Source: Lysobacter enzymogenes (GTDB lineage: Bacteria; Pseudomonadota; Gammaproteobacteria; Xanthomonadales; Xanthomonadaceae). Taken from it: a stretch of 64,000 bases of DNA. Positions 19,261 to 30,888 of the stretch are shown in pieces. The notes beneath the pieces were generated by a model. The model was not told where the DNA came from, did no database searches, and saw nothing but the letters and a program-made list of their open reading frames with translations. Position 1 is the first letter of the stretch. Each line of letters opens with the position of its first letter. The translations under genes were made by a program, and so were the position numbers. The stretch is from positions 95,726-159,725 of the forward strand of contig NZ_FNOG01000003.1 in the NCBI RefSeq assembly GCF_900106525.1, read 5' to 3'.

Positions 19261-20355
19261 ATGCGGTTGCTCAAGCTGTTCGTCCTGCCCTTGTGCGCCG
19301 CGGTCGCGCTGAGCGCGCCGCTGACTTCGGCCACCGCCACCGGCGCGGTCGCGCAGGCGGCCCAGGCCGCGGCCAAGCCGCCGCCGGTGCCGATGCTGTG
19401 GCGGGTGTCGGACGCCGACAACGCGGTGTTCCTGCTGGGCTCGTTCCATCTGCTGCGCGCCGACGATTACCCGCTCTCGCCCGACATCGACCGCGCCTTC
19501 GCCGCCTCCGACAAGCTGGTGTTCGAAGTCGCGCCGGAAGAAATGTTCGACCCCAGCGTCGGCCAGCGCTTCCTGCAGCGCGCGCGCTACGACGACGGCC
19601 GCACCCTCAGCCAGACCTTGCCGGCGGACCTGCGCGAGAAGCTCAACCGGGTGCTGGCCAAGAACGGCCGCGCGCTGAGCCAGGTCGATGCGCTGGAGCC
19701 GTGGTTCGTGAACCTGTCGCTGGTGCTGGGTGTGTCGCAGTCGCTGGGCTTCAGCCCGCAGCTGGGCCTGGACCAATACCTGATGCGTCAGGCCGCCGAA
19801 GCCGGCAAGGGCGCGACCGGGCTGGAGAGCATGGACCACCAGCTCGACGTGATGGACGCCAGCCCGGCCGACGAGCAGATCAAGGCGCTGCGCGAATTCC
19901 TCGACCGGCCGACCGAAGTGCCGGGCATGCTCGAAGAGATGCACACCGCCTGGCGCGAGGCCGATCTGGCCAAGCTCGACGAGAAGGCGCGGGTGGAGAT
20001 GCAGGTCAAGCAGCCGCAGACCTATCGCATCGTCAACGTCGAGCGCAACGAAGCCTGGGTGCCGCAGATCCAGAAGCTGCTCGACGAGCAGAAGAAGGGC
20101 GACAGCCTGGTCGTGGTCGGCAGCCTGCATTTGCTCGGCAGCGACGGTTTGGTCGAGCGTTTGCGCGCGAAGGGCTACAAGATCGAACGGATCTGCTCGG
20201 CCTGCGCCGCCGGCACGGCGGATCTGGCGCCGATGCCGCCGCCGCCCGCGCCGGTGGGGCCGCCGGTGCGTTTGACCGATGAGCCGCGCGAAGGCGGTCC
20301 GAGCGGGGCGGCGAAGCCTGAGGGCAAGGCGAGCGAGCGCAAACCCAAGCACTGA
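19261..20355 (+). CDS. TraB/GumN family protein, exported
   Basis: The protein has 364 residues with a signal peptide (hydrophobic 3-24). The TraB/GumN/Tiki fold is supported by two GxxH-type motifs, LLGSFHLL (H63) and VVVGSLHLLG (H290), and by the acidic FEVAPEEMF that follows the first. In animal Tiki proteins these residues bind metal in a protease site; in bacteria the function is unproven. The C-terminal 45 residues are proline- and charge-rich (MPPPPAPVGPPV), likely unstructured. The gene is isolated, preceded by the family C repeats and followed by a family A pair. The family call is good; the function is open. Confidence 0.85.
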   Translation: MRLLKLFVLPLCAAVALSAPLTSATATGAVAQAAQAAAKPPPVPMLWRVSDADNAVFLLGSFHLLRADDYPLSPDIDRAFAASDKLVFEVAPEEMFDPSVGQRFLQRARYDDGRTLSQTLPADLREKLNRVLAKNGRALSQVDALEPWFVNLSLVLGVSQSLGFSPQLGLDQYLMRQAAEAGKGATGLESMDHQLDVMDASPADEQIKALREFLDRPTEVPGMLEEMHTAWREADLAKLDEKARVEMQVKQPQTYRIVNVERNEAWVPQIQKLLDEQKKGDSLVVVGSLHLLGSDGLVERLRAKGYKIERICSACAAGTADLAPMPPPPAPVGPPVRLTDEPREGGPSGAAKPEGKASERKPKH

Positions 20356-20374
20356 CGTTCGCGCGACGAAGCGA

Positions 20375-20462
20375 CTGTAGGAGCGGCGCAAGCCGCGACC
20401 GCGAAACTTCGCTTGCGTCGTATCCGCGATGGCGCGGTCGCGGCTTGCGCCGCTCCTACAGG
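20375..20462. repeat. Family A inverted repeat pair after the TraB/GumN gene
   Basis: Arms at about 20375-20405 and 20432-20462 (CTGTAGGAGCGGCGCAAGCC and its reverse complement) are separated by about 26 bases. They lie between convergent genes and could terminate both transcripts. Confidence 0.85.
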
Positions 20463-20531
20463 TAGATTGCGCAGCAGCGCGTCGATCGGACGATTGCGCG
20501 CAGCCTTGTCGATCGAAAGATTGCGCGCGGC

Positions 20532-20942
20532 TCAGGCCGCCGGTGCGACCAGCACGATGCAATCGACCGGGCACGCCGGTACGCACAGTTCGCAGCCGGT
20601 GCACAGCGGTTCGATCACCGTGTGCATGTGCTTGGCCGCGCCGATGATGGCGTCGACCGGGCAGGCCTGGATGCACTTGGTGCAGCCGATGCAGTCGGCT
20701 TCGACGATCAGCGCCACCGGCGGCGTCGCCAGGTGGCGGCCGCGTTCGCGGTCGAAGGGCGGCGCCGGCACCTCCAGCAGTTTCGCCAACGCGCGCGCGC
20801 CGGCATCGCCGCCCGGCGGGCAGCGGTCGACGCCGGCTTCGCCGTGCGCCATCGCTTCGGCGTAGGGGCGGCAACCGGCGTAGCCGCACTGGCCGCATTG
20901 GGTCTGCGGCAACAGGCGGTCCAGGCGTTCGGTCAGGTCCAT
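20532..20942 (-). CDS. rnfB: RnfB/RsxB-like ferredoxin, short soluble form
   Basis: This 136-residue iron-sulfur protein has three cluster motifs. C16, C19, C24 and C41 (CGQCGYAGC...C) form the Fe-S domain typical of RnfB. C84, C87, C90, C94 and C114, C117, C120, C124 are two classic [4Fe-4S] ferredoxin motifs, each ending in CP. The N-terminal membrane helix of true RnfB is missing: the protein starts only 15 residues before the first cysteine. No rnfA, C, D, G or E is present in the window. It lies 98 bases downstream of metG on the same strand, a pairing known in Xanthomonadaceae. The redox partner is unknown. Confidence 0.88.
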   Translation of the reverse strand: MDLTERLDRLLPQTQCGQCGYAGCRPYAEAMAHGEAGVDRCPPGGDAGARALAKLLEVPAPPFDRERGRHLATPPVALIVEADCIGCTKCIQACPVDAIIGAAKHMHTVIEPLCTGCELCVPACPVDCIVLVAPAA

Positions 20943-20966
20943 GAGAGCGGGCGTTGGCGAGAATCG

Positions 20967-21020
20967 GAGTCAGAAGTCAGCGAAAGCCCAGGAGCGCGGC
21001 TGCTTGCTGTCTGCTGACTC
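20967..21020. repeat. Imperfect inverted repeat between metG and rnfB
   Basis: GAGTCAGAAGTCAGC (20967-20981) and GCTGTCTGCTGACTC (21006-21020) are imperfect reverse complements with a 24-base loop. It lies between metG and rnfB on the minus strand and could be a weak attenuator or terminator. Confidence 0.4.
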
Positions 21021-21040
21021 CCGACCGCTGCCTTCTGGCC

Positions 21041-23116
21041 TCAACGCACCGGCATGCCCGGCTGCGCGCCGCCGTCGGCGTCGAGCAGGAACAGGTTGCC
21101 GCCGTCGAAACCGGCCGACAGGATCATGCCTTCGCTGAGGCCGAAGCGCATCTTGCGCGGCGCCAGGTTGGCGATGAACACCACACTGCGGCCGACCAGC
21201 TTTTCGGGTTCGGCGTAGGAACCGCGGATGCCGGAGAAAATCTGGCGCTTGCCCAGTTCGCCGGCGTCGAGTTCGAAGCGCAGCAGCTTGTCGGAGCCGT
21301 CGACGAACTCGCAGGCCAACACTTTGCCCACGCGCAGGTCGAGCTTGGCGAAGTCGTCGATGGCGATGGTGGCGGGCGCGTCGCCGGTCGCGGCGGGCTG
21401 GGCTTCGGCCTTGGCCGCGGGTTTGGCGGCTGCGGTCTTGGCGCCGGCGGCGGGAGCCGCGGCGGTGAGGGATTCCTTGCTGGCTTCGATCATGGCGTCG
21501 ATCAATTTCGGGTCGATACGGGTGAACAACGGGACGTAAGGGGCGATGGCGCGCGCGACCAGCGGCTGGGCGAGGTCGCTCCAGCGCGTCACCGGCGCGG
21601 CGAGGAAGGCTTCGCTTTGCGCGGCCACGCGCGGCAGCACCGGCTTGAGCGCGGCGGCGATCACCCGGAACAGGTTCAGGCCCTGGGTGCACACCGCCTG
21701 CAGCTCGGCGTCGGCGCCGTCCTGCTTGGCCAGCACCCACGGCTTGCGCTCGTCGATGTACTTGTTGGCTTCATCTGCCAGCGCCATGGTCAGGCGCAGC
21801 GCGGACGCGGCTTCGTTGGCTTCGTAAGCGCGCGCGATCGGCGCGATCTGCTCGACGAAACGCGCGTACATTGCCGGCTCCGGCAACGCGTCGGCCAGGC
21901 GCCCGTCGAAGCGCTTTTCGATGAAGCCGGCGCAGCGGCTGGCGAGGTTGACGAACTTGCCGACGGTGTCGGCGTTCACCCGGGCGACGAAGTCGGCGAG
22001 GTTGAGGTCGATGTCCTCGACGCCGCCGGTGGTCTTGGTGGCGAAGTAATAGCGCAGCGCTTCCGGATCCAGGCCCTGGTCGAGGTAGGTGCGGGCCTGG
22101 ATGAAGGTGCCGCGCGATTTCGACATCTTCTCGCCGTTGACCATCAGATAGCCGTTGACGTGCAGGCGCGTCGGCGCGCGGAAACCGGCGCCGTGCAGCA
22201 CCGCCGGCCAGAACAGGCCGTGGAAGGTGACGATGTCCTTGCCGATGAAGTGGTGCAGTTCGGCCTGGCTGTCGCGCGCGAGGTACGACCAGAAATCCAG
22301 GCCCTTTTTCTCGCACAGGGTCTGGAAGCTGCTCAGGTAGCCGATCGGCGCGTCGATCCACACGTACAGGTACTTGCCCGGGTGGCCGGGAATCTCGAAG
22401 CCGAAGTAGGGTGCGTCGCGCGAGATGTCCCAGGCGCGCAGGCCGCCGTCGGCGTCGAGCCATTCGTGCAGCTTGGCGCGGATGCCCGGCGTGGCGACGT
22501 CGCCGGCCAGCCACTCGCGCAGGAACGCTTCGAAGTGGCCGACCTCGAAGAAGAAGTGTTCCGACTCGCGCAGCTCCGGCGTCGCCCCGCTGACCACCGA
22601 ATGCGGCTCGAGCAAGTCGGTCGGCGCGTAGGTGGCGCCGCAGTTCTCGCAGTTGTCGCCGTACTGGTCGGGGGTCTTGCAGTTCGGGCAGATGCCTTTG
22701 ACGTAGCGGTCGGGCAGGAACATCTGCTTGACCGGGTCGAACAACTGCGCGACCGAGCGCCGGCCGATATGGCCGTTGTTGTCCAGGCGCGCGTAGATCG
22801 CCTCGGTCAACTGGCGGTTGGCGGCCGAGTGGGTGGAGTCGTAATGATCGAAGGCCACGCCGAAGTCGGCGAAGTCGCGCTCGTGGCGGACCTGGATTTG
22901 CGCGATGTACGCCTCCGGCGTCTTACCGGCCTTTTCCGCGCCGAGCATGATCGGCGTGCCGTGGGTGTCGTCGGCGCAGACGTAGTGCACCGTGTGGCCG
23001 GCCATTCGCTGCGCCCGCACCCAGATGTCGGCCTGCATGTAGCCCACCAGGTGACCGAGGTGCAAGTCGCCATTGGCGTAGGGCAGTGCGTTGGAAACGA
23101 CGATTTCGCGGGACAT
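21041..23116 (-). CDS. metG: Methionyl-tRNA synthetase
   Basis: MetG charges tRNA-Met. ATG 23116 gives 691 residues beginning MSREIVVSNALPYANGDLHL, the standard start. Motifs in order: PYANGDLHLGHLVGY (HIGH motif region), the zinc-binding cysteines CPNCKTPDQYGDNCENC, the KMSKS motif as EKMSKSRG, and the anticodon-binding helical domain. An A/K-rich linker leads to the C-terminal EMAP/OB tRNA-binding and dimerisation domain (about 585-691, FAKLDLRVGKVLACEFVDGS). It is the two-zinc-motif type with the C-terminal domain, as in E. coli (677 residues). rnfB follows on the same strand. Confidence 0.97.
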   Translation of the reverse strand: MSREIVVSNALPYANGDLHLGHLVGYMQADIWVRAQRMAGHTVHYVCADDTHGTPIMLGAEKAGKTPEAYIAQIQVRHERDFADFGVAFDHYDSTHSAANRQLTEAIYARLDNNGHIGRRSVAQLFDPVKQMFLPDRYVKGICPNCKTPDQYGDNCENCGATYAPTDLLEPHSVVSGATPELRESEHFFFEVGHFEAFLREWLAGDVATPGIRAKLHEWLDADGGLRAWDISRDAPYFGFEIPGHPGKYLYVWIDAPIGYLSSFQTLCEKKGLDFWSYLARDSQAELHHFIGKDIVTFHGLFWPAVLHGAGFRAPTRLHVNGYLMVNGEKMSKSRGTFIQARTYLDQGLDPEALRYYFATKTTGGVEDIDLNLADFVARVNADTVGKFVNLASRCAGFIEKRFDGRLADALPEPAMYARFVEQIAPIARAYEANEAASALRLTMALADEANKYIDERKPWVLAKQDGADAELQAVCTQGLNLFRVIAAALKPVLPRVAAQSEAFLAAPVTRWSDLAQPLVARAIAPYVPLFTRIDPKLIDAMIEASKESLTAAAPAAGAKTAAAKPAAKAEAQPAATGDAPATIAIDDFAKLDLRVGKVLACEFVDGSDKLLRFELDAGELGKRQIFSGIRGSYAEPEKLVGRSVVFIANLAPRKMRFGLSEGMILSAGFDGGNLFLLDADGGAQPGMPVR

Positions 23117-23242
23117 AGACGGAAGGGCCGTAGGTGGTCGTGAATTATGGCATGGGCGGCCGCGAGGGCCGGGCTGTGAACGCTGTGCGGGCTTGTGGTT
23201 GTGTGCGCAAGGGCCTGGGCTGTGTGGGAGAACCTGGGCTGT

Positions 23243-23330
23243 TTGTGGGAGGGCCTTCAGGCCCGATGCTTTTGTCTCAGATCGCCGCTGATGGACCGGA
23301 AAGCGTCGGGCCTGAAGGCCCTCCCACAAA
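23243..23330. repeat. Family B inverted repeat upstream of metG
   Basis: Arms TTGTGGGAGGGCCTTCAGGC (from 23243) and its reverse complement ending at 23330 flank about 30 bases. The metG-DUF2147 gap (23117-23466) contains this hairpin, the terminator at 23416 and otherwise no recognisable gene; the metG promoter must lie between 23117 and the repeat or beyond it. Confidence 0.85.
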
Positions 23331-23415
23331 CCTCAAGGTCGGGCCTGGATGCTTGATCTGGCGAGCCTGGAAGCAAGAAACCTAGTCAAGACCGAAATCG
23401 TCCGGCCCAAAAGCA

Positions 23416-23437
23416 AGAAACCCGGCCGAGGCCGGGT
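23416..23437 (-). terminator. Terminator of the DUF2147 gene
   Basis: The perfect stem AAACCCGGCC/GGCCGGGTTT with a two-base centre (about 23416-23437), read on the minus strand, is followed by CTTGCTTTTGG. It lies 29 bases past the stop. Confidence 0.7.
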
Positions 23438-23466
23438 TTCCGTATGCGAAACGGACCGGCCGGGAC

Positions 23467-23904
23467 TTATTCGTGACGCATCCAGGTCTGGTTGCGGCCG
23501 ATCAGCGAGAAGCCGATGAAGCCGCGCACTTCCAGCTTCTTGCCGCCGTCCTGCGGGGTGACCTTGACCGAATAGACCTTGCCGCTGGCCGGATCGAGGA
23601 TCTTGCCGCCGTCCCAGGTATCGCCGCTCTTGCGGATGCCCCACAGGATGACCATGCCCTTGATCGGCTTGCCCTTGCGCTCGCCGTCGCACTTGTCGCA
23701 GACCGGGTTGGGACCGTGCTCGGACTGCAGCACTTCGTTGACCCGGCCGGCGAGGCTGCCGTCCTTGGCCTCGTAGATCTCGACGATCGACTTGGGCTTG
23801 CCGGTCTTGTCGTCGATCGTGGTCCAGGACCCGACCGGCGTGGCCTGGGCGAACGCCGCCGCCGGCAGCGCGAGCAGCAGCAGGGCGAGCAGTTGTTTAC
23901 GCAT
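23467..23904 (-). CDS. DUF2147 secreted protein
   Basis: ATG 23904 gives a 145-residue protein with a signal peptide ending AFA (about 1-19) and a strong GGGAGGGG ribosome-binding site. The DUF2147 family is recognised from GSWTTIDDKTGKPKSIVEIY near the start of the mature part, an internal pair CDKC (in VCDKCDGERKGKPIKGM), and the C-terminal VRGFIGFSLIGRNQTWMR. The family forms small periplasmic beta-barrel-like domains of unknown role. The CDKC pair could be a disulfide or metal site. It is monocistronic. Confidence 0.85.
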   Translation of the reverse strand: MRKQLLALLLLALPAAAFAQATPVGSWTTIDDKTGKPKSIVEIYEAKDGSLAGRVNEVLQSEHGPNPVCDKCDGERKGKPIKGMVILWGIRKSGDTWDGGKILDPASGKVYSVKVTPQDGGKKLEVRGFIGFSLIGRNQTWMRHE

Positions 23905-24107
23905 GTATCCCCTCCCAGAGACGTGAGCGTGGTGGCCGCGCGCCGTGAGCCGGCGCAGCGGGACGCGTTCTTTATACCGCATCCGCACAGGTATGGAAGC
24001 CGCGCGGCGCGCGTTCAGGCGCGGCGCGGCGAAACCGCCGCCGCGGGCGTCGCAGCCGGCGCGCGAACGTCTCGCCAATGGGCCGAAAACGGCCGGCGCC
24101 GAAAACG

Positions 24108-24133
24108 AAAAGCCCGGCATGCGCCGGGCTTTT
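24108..24133 (-). terminator. Terminator of TonB-dependent receptor 1
   Basis: The 11-bp stem AAAAGCCCGGC/GCCGGGCTTTT with an ATGC loop lies 32 bases after the receptor stop on the minus strand. Confidence 0.85.
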
Positions 24134-24164
24134 CGCTGCAACGTTGGAGCGGTGATCGCCGACC

Positions 24165-27158
<2,994 letters not shown>

Positions 27159-27579
27159 CGGTGGTTCCCCTAGCTGAAATTGAAGCGCGAAAACGGAAGT
27201 GCGCGGTCTAAGTACATGTTTTGGTTGCCTTCCAAGGCGTTAACACTCCCTTTACGAAACTGAACTTAACACATCCGTAATATTTGCTTTTTGGCTATGG
27301 GCGCTCGTTGATTTTGCCGAATCTGTCTTGCAAGTTGTTGATTTTTAAGTTCGATATCGGCTATGTAAAGTGAATGGGGCACCTTCGGGTGGGCAATCGA
27401 TAAAGCCTTACATCACATAAAATCCGTGTGTCTTGCCGTTATTTGGCAATTGGAAGTTGCACTTCGGTTCGCTCGCCCGGCCGCTGGAGGCCGCCGTCGC
27501 CCAGGCGAAAAAAAGCCCGGCCGAAGCCGGGCTGTGTGAACAAATCGCAGGCCGCAAGGCCGATTCGTTTAAAGACGCA
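27159..27579 (-). promoter_or_regulatory. AT-rich leader of TonB receptor 1
   Basis: The gap between the two receptor genes holds receptor 1's control region. About 27240-27430 is unusually A/T-rich for this genome (ATATTTGCTTTTTGGC, GTTGATTTTTAAG). A perfect palindrome GCCTT-CC-AAGGC sits at 27227-27238, 69 bases before the ATG, next to GTTAAC. The mRNA start context AGGGGAACCACCG precedes the ATG. The terminator of receptor 2 lies at 27507-27533. No gene is supported here. Confidence 0.55.
27507..27533 (-). terminator. Terminator of TonB-dependent receptor 2
   Basis: On the minus strand, stem AGCCCGGC/GCCGGGCT with a TTCG tetraloop is followed by seven T residues. It lies 47 bases past the receptor stop. 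Confidence 0.9.
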
Positions 27580-30402
27580 TCAGTGGAAGGAGTATTCGAA
27601 CTGCGCCGAGACCTCGCGGCCGATCGGGCTGTAGGCGCGCCAGAAGTACGGATAGGTGTTGAAGCCGCCGTCCTGGGGATGGAACTTGTTGAACACGTTG
27701 TTGACGAACACCGTCAGCCGCGCCTTCTCGGTGATCTGCTTGCCGAGGTTGGCGTTCCACAGGAAGTACGGCGCGATGCGGCCGGTTTCCTGCCAGTTCG
27801 GCAGGCTGCCGTAGCGGGTCATGAACACGGTCGCGTTCCAGTCGTTGCGCTGCCAGTTCACCGAACCGCGCACGCGGCTGCGGAAGTCGAAGTTGCCCGG
27901 GTCGTCGCGCCAGTCGCGGTCCACCGGGTCGGTGGCCAGCAGCTGGCGTTCGCTCTTGAGGGTGTGGGTCCAGCCCAGCTCGGTGCGGAAGTCGCCGAAG
28001 CGCTGCGTGCTGAAGCGCCAGTTGAGCGCGGCGTCGATGCCCGACACGCGCAGCAGCGACTGGTTGACCGGGCCGCTGCGCACGCCGTCGATGCGCGTGG
28101 TCGGCTCGCCCGGCGCGTCGATGCGGTTCACGCGGCTGACGATTTCCTGGCAGAACGCCGAATCCGGCGAGAACTGGAACGGCTGGCGGGTGCGGGTCAG
28201 GCCCGTGCGGCAGCCGGCTTCGTTGTCGAGGATGTAGGCGCTGGACAGGGTGGTGACCGCGTCGTCGAGCTTGATGTCGTAGTAGTCCACCGACAGCGAC
28301 AGGCCGTCGACCACGTCCCACACCACGCCGGCGCCCCACGACTTGCCGGTTTCCTCGGTCAGCGTCGGCTCGCCCTTGCTGGTGGCGAACACCGAGTAGT
28401 TGTAGACCGAGCCGGTGCACGAGGCCGCCGGCAGGCCCGCGCTGAGGCAGCGGTAGGTGTCGAGCGAGGTGGTGAAGCTGCCGCTGCCTTCGTTGAACAC
28501 GAAGTGCATGTCCGGCGCCTTGAAGCTGGTGGAGTAGTTGCCGCGGAACAGCAGGTTGTCGAGCGGGCGCCACTCCAGGCCGTAGCCCCAGGTCTTGGCG
28601 TCGTCGACCGCGGTGATGTCGTCGTACTTGTCGAAGCGCCCGGCCAGGCTGCCCTTGAGCGAGGGCAGGATCGGGATCGAGAACTCCACGCCGGCGGCGT
28701 AGCGGCTGCGGTCGCCGCCGCCGTTGGTGCCGGTGAGGTTGTAGGTCTCGATCACCGTCGGCAGGATGCTGCGCGGCGACTTGAGGTCGTAGCCTTGCTT
28801 GGTGAAGTCCAGCACCGCGGCGAAGCCGAGCGGGCCGGCCGGCAGGTCGAACAGATCGCCCGACAAGGTCGCGCTGCCCTGGGTGACCCAGGATTCGGAT
28901 TCGTACTTCAGCGTGTCCGACATCGCCCGGTACTGCTCCGGGGTCAGCGGGGTGTAGAAGCGGTCGAGGTTGAGCTTGTAGCGCGGCGTGCCGGTGGTGT
29001 TCAGGCGCGGGCCGAAGAACCAGTCGGTGACCTTGGAGCCGTCCAGGCGCTGGCGGGTGCGCTCGGCGCGGTATTCGGCGCGGCCCAGGGTCACGTCCCA
29101 GTCGAAGCGGCCGATGGTGCCGCGCAGGCCGAAGGCCAGGTCGAGCGACTTCTCGGTGTAGCGCTGGTACAGGCCGTCGACGCCGCCGTATTCCTGCGGG
29201 GTCAGCACGCGCTGCATGTTGAGGTTGGTGTTGAAGCCGGTGTCGAACCAGGTGGTGACGCGGCCGGTGCCGTCGATGTGCGGGCCGCTGATCGCCTCGG
29301 TGCCGCCGGCGAGCTTGGACTTGGAATAGAAGCCCTGCAGGCTGGTCCAGGCCTGGATGCCGTTGGCGAAGTCGTAGGTGCCGTAGAAATAGCCCGACCA
29401 GTCGCTGTTGCCGTTGGCGATGGTCTGGTAGCTGACGTCCTTCCAGCTGCCGCAGCCCGGGCCGAGGTTGGTGACCGCGCGGGTCGCGGCGACGACGGTG
29501 CGGAAGTTGTAGTCGACGAACTCGCCGCCGAAGCGGTCGCAGGTGCCCGGCGGCGGCGCGATATAGGAACCCGCGGCGCTGCCCGGACGGTTGAGGCGGA
29601 TGCTCGCGGTGGGCTGGTTGACGCCCAGTTCCGGGGTCGGCAGCGGGTTGTCGTCGGCCGAATCCATGAAGCTGCGCTGGAACGCCCACACCGGCTCGTC
29701 GGCGAAGTACTCCAACGCGTAGGTGACGCTCCAGTTGTCGCCGGAACGGCCGCCGACCCACTGCACGTCGCCGTAGTCGCCGCCGCCGGTGGTGGTGGTG
29801 CCGCCGCGCACGGTCAGCTTGTCGCCGTTGAAGTTGGTCTTGAGCACGACGTTGATCACGCCGGCCACGGCGTCGGAGCCGTAGATCGCGGACGCGCCGC
29901 CGGACAGGATCTCGATGCGGTCGACCGCGGCCGAGGGAATGTTGCCGAAGTTCTGGAAGTTGCTCTGGCCGTTGTACGGGAACGGATAGTCCGCAGCGCG
30001 GCGGCCGTTGATCAGCAGCAGGGTGCGGCCCGGGCCGAGGCCGCGCAGGTTCACCGGGCTGCCGTTCGGGGTGAAGCCGCCGGCGGAGTTGAGCTCGTTC
30101 TGCACCGCGCCGCCGTTCTGGGTCAGCGTGGACAGCGCGTCGAACACGGTGACGAAGCCTTCGCGCTCGATCTGGGTGGAGCTGATCACGGTGACCGGCG
30201 AGGGGCCTTCGATCTGGGTGCGCTTGATGCGCGAGCCGGTGACCACCACGCCTTCGACGTTGGTCGGCTTCTTCGCGCCTTCGCCGGCCGCGGCCGGTTC
30301 CTGCTGCGCCTGCGCCGTCCCCACGACGCCGCCGATCAGAATCGCGGCCGCAAGCGCCCGCGACAGCCTGCTCGGGCGCAGGCCGCTGTTGTTGAGTGCC
30401 AT
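27580..30402 (-). CDS. TonB-dependent outer-membrane receptor 2
   Basis: The protein has 940 residues with a signal peptide ending AQA (about residue 32). An A/K-rich spacer precedes VVVTGSRIKRTQ and the plug domain. Plug hallmarks LLLINGRRAADYP and GGASAIYGSDAVAGVINVV are present. The barrel runs to the end, SAQFEYSFH. The last residue is H rather than the usual F, with F one position earlier, a small oddity for a Bam-assembled barrel. Substrate is unknown. It is the second of two like-oriented receptors, each with its own terminator and AT-rich upstream region, so they are separately regulated paralogues. Confidence 0.92.
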   Translation of the reverse strand: MALNNSGLRPSRLSRALAAAILIGGVVGTAQAQQEPAAAGEGAKKPTNVEGVVVTGSRIKRTQIEGPSPVTVISSTQIEREGFVTVFDALSTLTQNGGAVQNELNSAGGFTPNGSPVNLRGLGPGRTLLLINGRRAADYPFPYNGQSNFQNFGNIPSAAVDRIEILSGGASAIYGSDAVAGVINVVLKTNFNGDKLTVRGGTTTTGGGDYGDVQWVGGRSGDNWSVTYALEYFADEPVWAFQRSFMDSADDNPLPTPELGVNQPTASIRLNRPGSAAGSYIAPPPGTCDRFGGEFVDYNFRTVVAATRAVTNLGPGCGSWKDVSYQTIANGNSDWSGYFYGTYDFANGIQAWTSLQGFYSKSKLAGGTEAISGPHIDGTGRVTTWFDTGFNTNLNMQRVLTPQEYGGVDGLYQRYTEKSLDLAFGLRGTIGRFDWDVTLGRAEYRAERTRQRLDGSKVTDWFFGPRLNTTGTPRYKLNLDRFYTPLTPEQYRAMSDTLKYESESWVTQGSATLSGDLFDLPAGPLGFAAVLDFTKQGYDLKSPRSILPTVIETYNLTGTNGGGDRSRYAAGVEFSIPILPSLKGSLAGRFDKYDDITAVDDAKTWGYGLEWRPLDNLLFRGNYSTSFKAPDMHFVFNEGSGSFTTSLDTYRCLSAGLPAASCTGSVYNYSVFATSKGEPTLTEETGKSWGAGVVWDVVDGLSLSVDYYDIKLDDAVTTLSSAYILDNEAGCRTGLTRTRQPFQFSPDSAFCQEIVSRVNRIDAPGEPTTRIDGVRSGPVNQSLLRVSGIDAALNWRFSTQRFGDFRTELGWTHTLKSERQLLATDPVDRDWRDDPGNFDFRSRVRGSVNWQRNDWNATVFMTRYGSLPNWQETGRIAPYFLWNANLGKQITEKARLTVFVNNVFNKFHPQDGGFNTYPYFWRAYSPIGREVSAQFEYSFH

Positions 30403-30888
30403 CTAGGTTTTCCCCTGGAACGATTGAAGTTCGCGGTCGTGTGCCGCTGTGTGCCGACCTTGGCGGAAATCTTGCTCCCTAGAGTCGAAATTAACACGGG
30501 ATTAACCGTGGAGTCATCATAAAACAATCAAAACGTGGTCGATCGGCCCTTGCTATTTAATAAATTATTGAAATTTAAGTATATTTTTTCATTATTTGAG
30601 GCGCCGAAGCAGCGAAAATCCTCACGGCGGGGTGAATTCGCACCCGTATCGGCATGCTTCGTCGCAGGATTATCCAATTTTGAATTGCATATTCAGCGAG
30701 CGTTCGGTTGCATAGCACGCCCGGTCGGGCGCCCGCTCCGGCAGCGCCATCGGTTGCGGCGGCAACGGCCCGGACGGGACGTTTGTGCGACCCAGGCCTT
30801 AACATGAGGCCCGGGCCGCGCCAGGCGGCCGCTGGTTTCCTTTCAGAGCCTCCATGCCTCTCCATTTCCCTGTTGCCGGGCGTCCGGC
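30403..30888. promoter_or_regulatory. AT-rich divergent region between TonB receptor 2 and mrp
   Basis: This 486-base gap carries control signals for both neighbours. About 30520-30600 is strongly A/T-rich (TTTAATAAATTATTGAAATT, ATATTTTTTCATTATTTG), the most A/T-rich stretch of the window. At 30495-30510 the inverted repeat CACGG-GATTAA-CCGTG lies 93 bases before the receptor start, an operator candidate. The receptor ribosome-binding site is AGGGGAAAACCTAG. No gene is supported in the interval. Confidence 0.55.

Noticed and set aside
20532..20942. rnfB as a pseudogene missing its 5' end
   Set aside because: All twelve cluster cysteines are present and the ATG is well placed, so a short functional form is more likely.
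27433..30522. A 1029-codon plus-strand frame opposite TonB receptor 2
   Set aside because: Same reason: mirror of the receptor's codon bias, composition of V, A, G, R and D repeats, no start signal.
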